DNA of 64,000 nucleotides from Chitinophaga pinensis (lineage in GTDB: Bacteria; Bacteroidota; Bacteroidia; NS11-12g; UBA955). The stretch covers positions 1 through 64,000 of the forward strand of contig CAMBXL010000011.1 in the NCBI GenBank assembly GCA_945871905.1, given 5' to 3'. Each line of letters opens with the position of its first letter. The stretch's first letter is position 1. Both the position numbers and the translations under genes were made by a program. This document shows positions 1 to 9,122 of the stretch, piece by piece. The notes beneath the pieces are model-generated. The model was given only the letters and a program-made list of their open reading frames with translations. It was not told the DNA's origin and ran no database searches.

Positions 1-366
1 AATAAAGAATTAGAACATACTTTTGCAGGAGATAATTGCTTGGGTGGTACACGCCATGATAAAGAAAGCTTGAAAAGATGGTTTGAAAGAGTGGGAATTG
101 TACTTCCAGACCTTAAATTTGAGGTAACAGACATTCAGGTTAAAGGAAATCCAGCCAAAACCCTTGTTATTGCAAGGTGGACTGCAACTTGTTATTTATT
201 AAATGGTGAGCCCTACATAAATAAAGGAGTTCATTTTATCACCTTGAAATGGGGAAAGGCTATTAAATTTGATGTTTATGAAGATACTAAAACTGTATCT
301 CATGGTTTAGATGTTCAATTTGAATCAGGTATCAAGGAAGCTAAAGCTCCCAAAATTGAAAGCTAA
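1..366 (+). CDS. SnoaL/NTF2-like protein, 5'-truncated by window edge
   Basis: Frame +1 is open from base 1 (NKELEHTFAGDNCLGGTRHDKESL...) to the stop at 364-366; the TTG start at 40 in the ORF track is probably not the real start. FAGDN..GGTRHxKESLxxWF resembles SnoaL/NTF2-like proteins. Confidence 0.65.
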   Translation, partial: NKELEHTFAGDNCLGGTRHDKESLKRWFERVGIVLPDLKFEVTDIQVKGNPAKTLVIARWTATCYLLNGEPYINKGVHFITLKWGKAIKFDVYEDTKTVSHGLDVQFESGIKEAKAPKIES

Positions 367-456
367 AAATTACATCTAACATAATCAGCTATGGCAATTG
401 GTGCTTTTGATTGAATTGGATTAAAAGATTGGACGACAGTATAATAGCACGACCGC

Positions 457-620
457 ATAACACGGGTTTAGCTTCGCTGATTTTCAATTGGCAAAAGTGG
501 CGGTTCCGTTCTCCGCAGTCCGCCGCGGCGGAGGTTAATCAAAGTTTGTTTCTCCGCATCCATCTCGGCTAAGCCGAGAAGGTAAAAATCGCCGCCCATC
601 GCCAATCTGCAAAACGTTAT
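457..620. repeat. Structured intergenic element with nested inverted repeats
   Basis: ATAAC(457-461)/GTTAT(616-620); TTGGC(488-492)/GCCAA(601-605); GGCGG(499-503)/CCGCC(592-596); inner palindrome TCCGCCGCGGCGGA (519-532); inner hairpin TCTCGGCT-A-AGCCGAGA (563-579). Confidence 0.65.
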
Positions 621-773
621 AATAAACCCTACAAAACCAAGGATAAAAAGCCAATGTTCAAAAAACATTCTAAATAAAACCAATCAACTAGAAAAAATGA
701 TGGTGTTTAATTCGCTTTTTTAACCACATTTATAGACCAAAACACTTCCTCATTTTTAATATTTGTAATTATG

Positions 774-1232
774 ATTATGAAAAAAATATTATTCGCCACA
801 CTTATCTTAAGTTCTCTTTTTATCGGCTGTTCTAAAGACGATAAGGAAGATGTAAAACAACCAACTAAAACAGAATTATTAACGGCACACTATTGGCAAG
901 CTACTGCTTTAACAATTGACCCTCCTTTGTCTATTGGAGGAATTCAAATTTCAGATTTATACTCACAATCAGAAAATTGTGTAAAAGATAATTTAGAAAA
1001 ATACAATACTAATAATACATTTATATCTGATGAAGGTCCAACTAAATGTGACCCAACTGACCCACAAACCGAAAATGGCGTTTGGTCTTTTAATTCTGAT
1101 GAGACTATTTTAACGGTTGATGGCGAATCATACAAAGTACTGACTTTAACCTCAACTCAGTTAAAAGTTAGTGTTATTGATCTTATTGATGGTATCAACT
1201 ACACCTATACCGCGACTTATACTAAAAAATAA
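774..1232 (+). CDS. Small lipoprotein, lipocalin-like; CSKDD after lipobox
   Basis: Signal peptide with lipobox (SSLFIGC) followed by SKDDKED; 153-aa ORF, with a choice of MIM/MKK start. Confidence 0.7.
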   Translation: MMKKILFATLILSSLFIGCSKDDKEDVKQPTKTELLTAHYWQATALTIDPPLSIGGIQISDLYSQSENCVKDNLEKYNTNNTFISDEGPTKCDPTDPQTENGVWSFNSDETILTVDGESYKVLTLTSTQLKVSVIDLIDGINYTYTATYTKK

Positions 1233-1253
1233 GAATTATAAAACTTTTTAAAA

Positions 1254-1285
1254 AAACCAATGTTCAAAAGGCATTGGTTTTTTTA
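1254..1285 (+). terminator. Rho-independent terminator
   Basis: AAACCAATG-loop-CATTGGTTT followed by T-run. Confidence 0.75.
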
Positions 1286-1288
1286 TTG

Positions 1289-2008
1289 CTATAAAAACTT
1301 GACTAGCACATTGTCTTTCATCCCTACTACTACCTCAATAGTGGATTGCTTTAAGCAGTAAACCATGTCTTCGTGATGGTGTAAATGAGACAGCCTTTGG
1401 TAATGGGAGGATTTTTTTAAATAATCGGCAAAGTCTGAACCAGCCATTTGTAAAACATCCATAGCCATTAAAGCCCCATCATCCTCCGTAGTTGCTACAT
1501 TGCTATCAATCAACCGTTGCGTTAACAATCCCGCATACAACGTATCTTCGAGATTTACTTTGTTTTTCCAACCCGCGCATAAAACGATACAATCGGCAGG
1601 ATGATTGATTAACCAATCAACCGTGGCGTCCAAATTCAAAAAACTACCTGCCAATATGGTTTTAGCGCCAGCCTCTTGTGCCGCATTAAAACACTTAGTA
1701 CCATTGGTGGTGGTTAATGCTAACTTTCGATTCAACACTTTACCCTCCATACATTCAAACGGAGAATTCCCCATATCGAACCCTTCCATTTTAGCCCCAT
1801 TTCGTTCCCCTGCACTCAGGTAACCTTCACCCTTAAGTTCAGCAGCTTCTTCGGCATTCAAAACTGTTTTTACATGATTGGCCCCTTCATTAATGGCGGT
1901 TACTATAGTAGAGGTTGCTCTTAATATATCAACCACTATCACATGTTTGTTTTGTACTTGATGGTATGGCAATAATGCAGGACTTAATAGGACTTCTATC
2001 TGAAACAT
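1289..2008 (-). CDS. comB: 2-phosphosulfolactate phosphatase (ComB family)
   Basis: VVDILRATSTIVTAINEGA, GERNG, NSPFE, TTTNGT, LCAGW and EDTLYAG motifs typical of ComB. Confidence 0.85.
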   Translation of the reverse strand: MFQIEVLLSPALLPYHQVQNKHVIVVDILRATSTIVTAINEGANHVKTVLNAEEAAELKGEGYLSAGERNGAKMEGFDMGNSPFECMEGKVLNRKLALTTTNGTKCFNAAQEAGAKTILAGSFLNLDATVDWLINHPADCIVLCAGWKNKVNLEDTLYAGLLTQRLIDSNVATTEDDGALMAMDVLQMAGSDFADYLKKSSHYQRLSHLHHHEDMVYCLKQSTIEVVVGMKDNVLVKFL

Positions 2009-2079
2009 TCCACAATAGTAGATATCTATTTTTAAATTATAAAATTTTTTGGTTGCATTTTTGCAATTAACTTTAAAAA

Positions 2080-3096
2080 GTGATGAATAAATTTTTCAAA
2101 ACAGCTCTTTTACTACTTTTGATTGGCACAAATACCCTTTTTGCTCAATCATTGTTTGACAAAGGGATGGGCTATTTCCAAAACAGAGATTACACCTCAG
2201 CAATAAGCACCTTTAACCAAGCCTTAGAGAGTAATAACCGCGATGCGGAACTCTATTTTTACAGGGGTTCTAGCTACTTAATGCTTCAAAAACCGAATAT
2301 CGCATTGGTCGATTTTAATCAATGTATTTTGTTGAATGCCAATAAAAATGAAGCCTATTTATACCGCGCTATTTGTCACCACGCACTCAAGAATTATACT
2401 TTTGCCGAAGGCGATTACTTAATTTACAAACAATCTCAAACCAATACCATTGAAGTTTTAAAAAGCCTAATTCAACTGATGGAAGAAATGCAAGATTATG
2501 CCAAAGCGGCTGAATATTGCACAGAATTTATCAGTCAAGACCCAAACAATGTTACTGTTATAAAAAAACGAGCCTTGTATTATTTGGCGATTGACTCCAT
2601 TGACCTATCTATAAAAGACATAGACAAAGCCATACAAATAAACAAGTTTGACACCAGCGCTTGGATGATGAAAGGCAATATTTACTATGATGCTTCAATG
2701 TTTATGAAAGCTGTAGATGCTTACAATGTGGTTTTGCTGTATGAACCATCCAATTTATTGGCATTGTTAAACCGTGCAGATGCATTTATGTCTTTACAAT
2801 TGTTTGAGGAAAGTATTCGCGATTTGCGAAGCATTAATATGCTCGACCCTTCCAATACCGCTATTTATTATGACTTAGGATTTTGTTACTTACAAACTGG
2901 TCAAAACGAAAAGAGCATTTTTTACTTGACCAAATCCTTGGATTTTGAGAAAGAAAATTTGGGGAATATTTTAACCTTACGAGGTGTCGCTTACTTAAAC
3001 CAAAAAATGAATCAGGAAGCTTGTAGCGATTGGAAAAAAGCCGAAAACATTGGCTTTAAAGATGCCACAAAATACATTCTAAACTACTGTAAGTAA
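2080..3096 (+). CDS. TPR-repeat protein with signal peptide
   Basis: Repeated TPR-like helices (AELYFYRGSSYLMLQKPNIALVDFNQC, etc.) and an N-terminal signal sequence ending at LFAQ. Confidence 0.8.
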   Translation: MMNKFFKTALLLLLIGTNTLFAQSLFDKGMGYFQNRDYTSAISTFNQALESNNRDAELYFYRGSSYLMLQKPNIALVDFNQCILLNANKNEAYLYRAICHHALKNYTFAEGDYLIYKQSQTNTIEVLKSLIQLMEEMQDYAKAAEYCTEFISQDPNNVTVIKKRALYYLAIDSIDLSIKDIDKAIQINKFDTSAWMMKGNIYYDASMFMKAVDAYNVVLLYEPSNLLALLNRADAFMSLQLFEESIRDLRSINMLDPSNTAIYYDLGFCYLQTGQNEKSIFYLTKSLDFEKENLGNILTLRGVAYLNQKMNQEACSDWKKAENIGFKDATKYILNYCK

Positions 3097-3112
3097 AGTA
3101 TTGAGAACCTAC

Positions 3113-3853
3113 TTACTTAAAAATAGGCGAGGTATAAATACCCCATTTGTTGAGGCGGTATAAAACCGACACTTTCAATACACCCAAACCATAAATGCTG
3201 CTGCGTTTAAAGTTGATACTGCTGGCTTCGTCAAAATACTTGGTTGGGCAGGTAATTTCGGCAATATCAAAATTGGCATTAAATACTTGCGCAATCATTT
3301 GATTGTCGAATATAAAATCATCAGAATTGGCTTCAATGTTTATTTTTTCAAATATTTTTTTATCAAACGCTCTGTAACCAGTGTGGTATTCAGAAAGTTT
3401 CTGTCCCATGAGTATATTTTGGAATAATGTTAATATACGGTTTGCAATGTATTTGTAAATTGGCATACCACCTTTCAAAGCTCCTTTGCCTAAAATACGA
3501 CTACCAAACACTACTGGATAGACCTCATTGGCAATAAGATAAGCCATACTTTCTATCAATTTGGGTGTATATTGGTAATCGGGATGCACCATTATAATAA
3601 TGTCTGACCCAATTTCTAAGGCCTTGTTATAACAGGTTTTTTGATTGCCTCCATAACCTCTGTTTACCTCATGCTTAATCACATGTTTAATGCCTAAATC
3701 TTTGGCTTTTTGCATGGTTTCATCTTTGCTATTGTCATCTACCAAAACCACTTCATCCACTATATCCATTGGAATTTCTTTGTATGTTTTCTCCAATGTT
3801 GCAGCGGCATTATAAGCAGGCAAAACGACGGTAACCTTTTTATTCTTAATCAT
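3113..3853 (-). CDS. Glycosyltransferase family 2
   Basis: VTVVLPAYNAAATLEKTYKEIP..DEVVLVDDNSKDET; HPDYQY. Confidence 0.9.
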   Translation of the reverse strand: MIKNKKVTVVLPAYNAAATLEKTYKEIPMDIVDEVVLVDDNSKDETMQKAKDLGIKHVIKHEVNRGYGGNQKTCYNKALEIGSDIIIMVHPDYQYTPKLIESMAYLIANEVYPVVFGSRILGKGALKGGMPIYKYIANRILTLFQNILMGQKLSEYHTGYRAFDKKIFEKINIEANSDDFIFDNQMIAQVFNANFDIAEITCPTKYFDEASSINFKRSSIYGLGVLKVSVLYRLNKWGIYTSPIFK

Positions 3854-3937
3854 AAAAGGTGCAAATTTAATCTATAATATCTACATTTTCCCCTTAAAAA
3901 ATTTGCACTTTTCAATAAGTTTACATAATGTTGAGGC

Positions 3938-4876
3938 ATGAATCAATTATTACAATCTTTTCGTGGTCAAGTTTTTGAGGCATCTATGCAACTTTTCAAA
4001 AAAGTATTAGTGCGCCATTTACTCACGAGCATCCTTATAAGTCTGGTTACTTTTGCCATTGCCATTCCTTTAATCCTTCAAGGTCTTGGTTGGTCTTTTG
4101 ATGATTTAAGTAATTTTCAAACCAACTTTCAAGAATCATTACAGAACCTTGACAAAGGTTCAAACCCTTATGAAGCCATCTTTGCATTGTTTGGAGATGT
4201 TAATGTGCCTTTAATTGTTTTGGCAATAACAATAAGTTTAATTCTTAATATTTGGTCTTACGTCGCTTTTTTGAAAATAAACGAAAATGTCATTTTTAAC
4301 AAATCCTATAACTTGATAGACATTTATCGTCAAGTAAGTTTAAATCTTGTTTTCAGAACAATTGGTATTTATCTTTTACTCAACTTTTTTATCGTTGCTT
4401 CATTCGGTTTATTTTTTGCCATCATATTCATCATCGGCTCTATTTCTGTAGCAATTGCTGCAATTATTGGCTTTGTAGGGTTCTTTATCCTTTTAATTAT
4501 GATGGTCAGATTCGCTTTAGTTCTTCCGGCTATCATCCATGATAACTTAAGCTTGAGTGAGGCATTTGGCTTTAGTTTCCAAAAAATAACCTTCAAAAGA
4601 GCAGGATTAATCTTTTTGATAGGAATTGTTTTTGTAATAGCCACTACTATGGTTACAGGCATTTTTTCGCTTATCATCAATTTGGCATTGGGCAACAATG
4701 AAAACCTATTAACGGTTTCTTTTATAATAAACCAAGGCTTTTCATTGATAATAGGTGGCTTATCGGGAGCATTTATTTTTGCAGCATTAAGTGCCTTATA
4801 CTACAGATATACTGAGCACGGCAATGAAGACAACGAAGAAGAAAACTTCGACGCTCACGTGATAGATTCAAACTAA
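3938..4876 (+). CDS. Multi-pass membrane protein of unknown function
   Basis: 312-aa ORF with several hydrophobic segments. Confidence 0.75.
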   Translation: MNQLLQSFRGQVFEASMQLFKKVLVRHLLTSILISLVTFAIAIPLILQGLGWSFDDLSNFQTNFQESLQNLDKGSNPYEAIFALFGDVNVPLIVLAITISLILNIWSYVAFLKINENVIFNKSYNLIDIYRQVSLNLVFRTIGIYLLLNFFIVASFGLFFAIIFIIGSISVAIAAIIGFVGFFILLIMMVRFALVLPAIIHDNLSLSEAFGFSFQKITFKRAGLIFLIGIVFVIATTMVTGIFSLIINLALGNNENLLTVSFIINQGFSLIIGGLSGAFIFAALSALYYRYTEHGNEDNEEENFDAHVIDSN

Positions 4877-6387
4877 AACAAAGCTACACCATCCATAGCT
4901 TTGGGTTTTTCCAAACCCATCATTTTAAGAATAGTAGGTGCCACATCTGCCAATTTTCCTTTCCTTGTAATGGCTTTACACTTGTCTGACAAAATAAAAC
5001 AAGGAACGGGGTTCATGCTGTGTGCAGTATTGGGACTACCATCAGGATTTTTGGCCTCATCAGAATTTCCGTGGTCGGCTATTATGATAAATTGATACCC
5101 TTTACTTAATCCTTTTTCTACAATTTTTTGGGCACAACTGTCTACTGTTTCTGCGGCTTTGATAATAGCATCCCACACACCTGTATGCCCTACCATATCG
5201 GTATTGGCAAAATTCAAACAAATGAAATCATACGACTGTGTTTCCAAGGTATTTAATATTTTATCGGTCAACGGTAAGGCGCTCATTTCGGGTTGTAAAT
5301 CGTAAGTTGAAACTTGGGGAGACGGTTCCATCAATCGCTCTTCGCCTTCAAATAGTTCTTCCCTACCTCCTGAAAAAAAGAAAGTAACATGGGGATATTT
5401 TTCGGTTTCAGCACTTCGAAGTTGTGTTTTGCCATGTTTGCTAATAACCTCTCCTAGGGTTGCCGAAATATCGCTCGACTTAAAAACAACATGTATATTT
5501 TGGTATGTTTTATCATACTCTGTCATGGTGGCGAAATACAATTGTTTGACATGCATACCAAATTCGTGGTTACTTTGCTGAGTAAGTACTTGCGTAATTT
5601 GACGACCGCGGTCTGTCCTGAAATTAAAACAAAAAACAGCATCACCATCTTTTATTTTAGTCGCTTCAGTGCCATTAACAGTACAAGGTTCAATAAATTC
5701 ATCTGTAATGCCATTTTTATAACTCGCGTTTATAGCTTCAGAAGTCTTGTTGAAAGCTTCTCCCAAACCATCCACCATTAACTTGTATGCTTTCTTGGTT
5801 TTTGCCCATCGTTTGTCTCTATCCATTGCAAAATATCGACCAATGATAGACACTACTCTTGCGTTTGTATTTGCAATAGCAGATTCCAAATAACTCAAAT
5901 ATTGCAATGCTGATTGTGGATCGGTATCTCTTCCGTCTGTAAACGCATGAATATAAATGTGCGCCACTCCTTTTTGTGTAAAAATATGACACAATTGAAT
6001 TAAATGTTCAATACTGCTATGAACGCCACCATCACTCACTAATCCGATGAGGTGCAGGGGTTTTTGATTGTCAATACAATAATTTGCCAACTTCACTATT
6101 TCCTCTTCATTGGCGGCTGAACCATCTTCGAATTTTTTATTAATCAAAGCGAGTTGTTGCCACACTACCCTACCCGCTCCAATATTCATGTGCCCAACTT
6201 CGCTATTCCCCATTTGACCATTGGGCAAACCAACTTCATTCCCAAATGTCGTTAAAGTTGTATTGGGCACTGTTTGATAGAGTTGATTGATAAAAGGTGT
6301 TCGAGCATTAAAAATACCATCGGTAAAATCTTTTTTACCAATACCCCAACCATCTAATATCATTAAAAACACTTTTTCGGAATTCAT
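4873..6387 (-). CDS. gpmI: 2,3-bisphosphoglycerate-independent phosphoglycerate mutase
   Basis: MILDGWGIG, GNSEVGHMNIGAGRVVWQ, HAFTDGRDTDP, TDMVGHTG and ADHGNSDEA motifs. Confidence 0.97.
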   Translation of the reverse strand: MNSEKVFLMILDGWGIGKKDFTDGIFNARTPFINQLYQTVPNTTLTTFGNEVGLPNGQMGNSEVGHMNIGAGRVVWQQLALINKKFEDGSAANEEEIVKLANYCIDNQKPLHLIGLVSDGGVHSSIEHLIQLCHIFTQKGVAHIYIHAFTDGRDTDPQSALQYLSYLESAIANTNARVVSIIGRYFAMDRDKRWAKTKKAYKLMVDGLGEAFNKTSEAINASYKNGITDEFIEPCTVNGTEATKIKDGDAVFCFNFRTDRGRQITQVLTQQSNHEFGMHVKQLYFATMTEYDKTYQNIHVVFKSSDISATLGEVISKHGKTQLRSAETEKYPHVTFFFSGGREELFEGEERLMEPSPQVSTYDLQPEMSALPLTDKILNTLETQSYDFICLNFANTDMVGHTGVWDAIIKAAETVDSCAQKIVEKGLSKGYQFIIIADHGNSDEAKNPDGSPNTAHSMNPVPCFILSDKCKAITRKGKLADVAPTILKMMGLEKPKAMDGVALF

Positions 6388-6443
6388 AATGCAAAGATAT
6401 TACTCCGTTTTGATATCCGAATAGAAAGTCGTTTTTATTCCTT

Positions 6444-6451
6444 TAAATTTG
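6444..6451 (+). promoter_or_regulatory. Bacteroidota -7 element TAAATTTG
   Basis: TAnnTTTG match 4 nt before the ATG at 6456. Confidence 0.55.
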
Positions 6452-6455
6452 CAAA

Positions 6456-7247
6456 ATGAATCTTGAGAAACTAAGCATTGAAGTCGGGAACCTGTGCAAA
6501 GAAGTAGGTGCAAACATTATACAACAAAGACTGAATTTTGACCCTGCCGTAGTGGTTGAAAAGGGGCTCAACCAATTGGTGAGTTTTGTGGATATTGAAG
6601 CCGAAAAACAACTGGTGGAGGGATTAAAAAAAATAGTTCCCGAAGCAGGATTTATAACCGAAGAAAACACTGTTGAGCAGCTGAACACTGAACTTGTTTG
6701 GATTATTGACCCCCTAGATGGCACTACCAATTTCATTCACAACTTACCTGTTTACAGTATTAGTATTGCACTTGCCAAAGGCAATGAAATTTTAATAGGC
6801 GTGGTTTATGAAATGGGTAAAAAAGACCTGTTTACGGCTTGGCAAAATGGGGGCGCTTGGTGTAATGGCGAAAAAATAAGTGTTACTAAAACAAGTGAGT
6901 TATCGCAATCTTTAATAGCAACGGGCTTTCCATACTATGAGTTTGACCAAATGGAGGCTTACATTAAAACCTTAACCTACTTAATGAAAAACACGCATGG
7001 ATTGAGACGATTAGGTTCTGCAGCGGTTGACTTGGCCTATGTGGCGTGCGGAAAGTTTGATGCTTTTTTTGAAACAGGCCTTCATGCTTGGGATGTGGCG
7101 GCAGGTTGTTTGTTGGTGCAAGAAGCAGGAGGCACTGTTTATGATTTTAAAGGCGAAAACAATTTCCTTTTTGGCAAAAGTATTACTGCAGGTAATGTCC
7201 CTGTCAATGCAATTTTGAATCAGTTGGTGCAATCTAATTTCAAATAA
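6456..7247 (+). CDS. suhB: Inositol monophosphatase family protein
   Basis: WIIDPLDGTTNFIHNLPVYSISIA and WDVAAGCLLVQEAGG motifs. Confidence 0.93.
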   Translation: MNLEKLSIEVGNLCKEVGANIIQQRLNFDPAVVVEKGLNQLVSFVDIEAEKQLVEGLKKIVPEAGFITEENTVEQLNTELVWIIDPLDGTTNFIHNLPVYSISIALAKGNEILIGVVYEMGKKDLFTAWQNGGAWCNGEKISVTKTSELSQSLIATGFPYYEFDQMEAYIKTLTYLMKNTHGLRRLGSAAVDLAYVACGKFDAFFETGLHAWDVAAGCLLVQEAGGTVYDFKGENNFLFGKSITAGNVPVNAILNQLVQSNFK

Positions 7248-7767
7248 GTCAATCGATTCAGATTGATTGTAAAAAACGAAGCACCCTTACTTTACAATCC
7301 ACTTCCAAAACTTTTGGTGTAATTTGGGAATTACAATTGCCATTACAGGCACTAAAATCAAGGTAAACACTAATGTCTTTAGAAGCTGATGCATCTCAGA
7401 CAACAAGGGGAAAATTAGAAAAAACATTAAACCCTGATTAAGTATTAGAATATCGCAATGAGAGTTAAATATCAAAAAATCAGCTTATTGATTTATGAAA
7501 AGCATCCTAAATGGGCGATGGTTTAGAAAATCAATAAATAGTTGATTTGAAGAGATTTAGCTTGTAATAGATTTTCTAATGCTTAATTTGGGTTAATTAT
7601 TACTGGGTAAACAAACAACCACGAGATTAAAATCATTTTCCATCTTTTGGGTTTTAGTTCAGAATTATTTTGCATAAAAGAGGCGCAAGTTAAACCTAAA
7701 TTTTACATTTTGATTTGCTGTGATCAAACAAAATTGATTTTAAAAAATTCCAACCAATGATAAATAA

Positions 7768-7795
7768 AAAATCCCCATTTTTGGATGGGGATTTT
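7768..7795. terminator. Rho-independent terminator for the 7817-8254 gene
   Basis: AAAATCCCCAT-TTTTGG-ATGGGGATTTT, lying just past the minus-strand stop. Confidence 0.7.
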
Positions 7796-7816
7796 CTTTT
7801 AGATTGAATCTTAAAA

Positions 7817-8254
7817 TTAATTTTTCTCGAATGTTAAGTAATCAGTTTCACCACTTCCACCGCTTACATCTAACAATTCAATTTTATTTGCAGACTGTGA
7901 TATAAAATCCCAATCGTCGTTTAAATCTTCAAAGTCATTGGTCAAATCAAAATAAAGATTAAAATCTAAATCATCTTGACTGTCATCGTTGCTATTGCTA
8001 TCTGTAATACTCCAAGAACCTGTATAAGTAACGCCTCCTTTTGTTGCATAAACGATACCGTTTGACTGGAAAGTAAAGTTATAACCAGCAAAATTACTGG
8101 TTTCATCTACTTGAGAATCGATGTAGCGAGTAATACGCCAAGTTCCTGACTTTACATTGCTGTTAATTTGAGTGGTTGATTTGGCATCATCGTCTTTAGA
8201 ACAAGAGGAAAATGTGATGATAATTAAACAGAGATAGAATAAGATTGACTTCAT
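7817..8254 (-). CDS. Small lipoprotein, lipocalin-like; CSKDDD after lipobox
   Basis: MKSILFYLCLIIITFSSCSKDDDAK, then the GTWRIT..YxF.FxxxG..YA pattern. Confidence 0.75.
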   Translation of the reverse strand: MKSILFYLCLIIITFSSCSKDDDAKSTTQINSNVKSGTWRITRYIDSQVDETSNFAGYNFTFQSNGIVYATKGGVTYTGSWSITDSNSNDDSQDDLDFNLYFDLTNDFEDLNDDWDFISQSANKIELLDVSGGSGETDYLTFEKN

Positions 8255-8270
8255 TTTTAAATATATCTTT

Positions 8271-8477
8271 TTATTTTTTTACTGAACAAGTGTTGATGCC
8301 AAAAGGTTTGTACAAAGGACAAAAACTAACTAAACTTGTGAGTACAAAAATAATAGATAATATTAACAAAACAACACCCAATGTCCCTGTTACTGTTCCA
8401 TTAAAATACAATACTCCCATTATTGCAGCTATTATCACTCTAATAATTCTGTCTGCAGTTCCCATGTTTTTTTTCAT
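8271..8477 (-). CDS. DUF2892 / YgaP-like small membrane protein
   Basis: MKKNMGTADRIIRVIIAAIMGVLYFNGTVTGTLGVVLLILSIIFVLTSLVSFCPLYKPFGI; start revised from 8543 to the ATG at 8477. Confidence 0.8.
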   Translation of the reverse strand: MKKNMGTADRIIRVIIAAIMGVLYFNGTVTGTLGVVLLILSIIFVLTSLVSFCPLYKPFGINTCSVKK

Positions 8478-8582
8478 ATAAATAAATATTTGATGCCACA
8501 AATGTAAACACATAATCAAGTCAATTAAAATGACCTGCATCATGTTTCACTTCAACCCTTTATAAAAGGTAACAGAAATCAG

Positions 8583-9086
8583 TTAGTTTAAAATTAGCTT
8601 CAAGTCTTGCGGATTAGAATCATCAAACAAAAGATGTTCTTGAATTGTAGTTGCCATGCTTATACCCACAAAATCAGCCTTTACAGGAAAAGCTCTGTAA
8701 CTTCTTGAGGCTAAAACAGCTATTCGAATTTTGGCAACTTGTCTTTGCAAGAGTGGTAAAAAAGCCGAAATCAATGTTTTGCCTGTATTGAGCACATCAT
8801 CCACCACCACCAAAGATTGCTCTTTGATGTCTGCAATATTAAATTCCGAGTAGAACGAAGGTTCAAAATTGTTTCTATCAATGACAATATTAATTAACTC
8901 CACTTTGAGGTCACTTATCAATCGGAGTTCATTGGCAATTTGTTCAGCCAAGTACATCCCTCGGTTGTCCACACCGGCAATATAAAGTTGTTTTGACTCC
9001 ATATTATCCTCATAAATTTGCCACGCCAATCGTTTGATTTTATGGGTAATTTGTTGGTGATTAAGAATAATTGCTAACTGACTCAT
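8583..9086 (-). CDS. PyrR-like phosphoribosyltransferase
   Basis: PRPP-binding motif VVVDDVLNTGKTL; GVDNRGMYLAEQIA. Confidence 0.85.
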   Translation of the reverse strand: MSQLAIILNHQQITHKIKRLAWQIYEDNMESKQLYIAGVDNRGMYLAEQIANELRLISDLKVELINIVIDRNNFEPSFYSEFNIADIKEQSLVVVDDVLNTGKTLISAFLPLLQRQVAKIRIAVLASRSYRAFPVKADFVGISMATTIQEHLLFDDSNPQDLKLILN

Positions 9087-9122
9087 AGACGATTCAAACT
9101 TAAATAAAATATTTTACAAAAA

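Noticed and set aside
457-620. Integron attC site with gene cassettes
   Set aside because: The long hairpin shape is suggestive, but canonical RYYYAAC/GTTRRRY boxes do not match well and no integron integrase is visible; kept only as an alternative.
468-683. 71-aa minus-strand ORF
   Set aside because: Lies across the hairpin-rich element; the reading frame is a by-product of GC-rich palindromes, with no domain or start context.
5491-5781. 96-aa plus-strand ORF inside gpmI
   Set aside because: Antisense to a highly conserved gene; no family resemblance.
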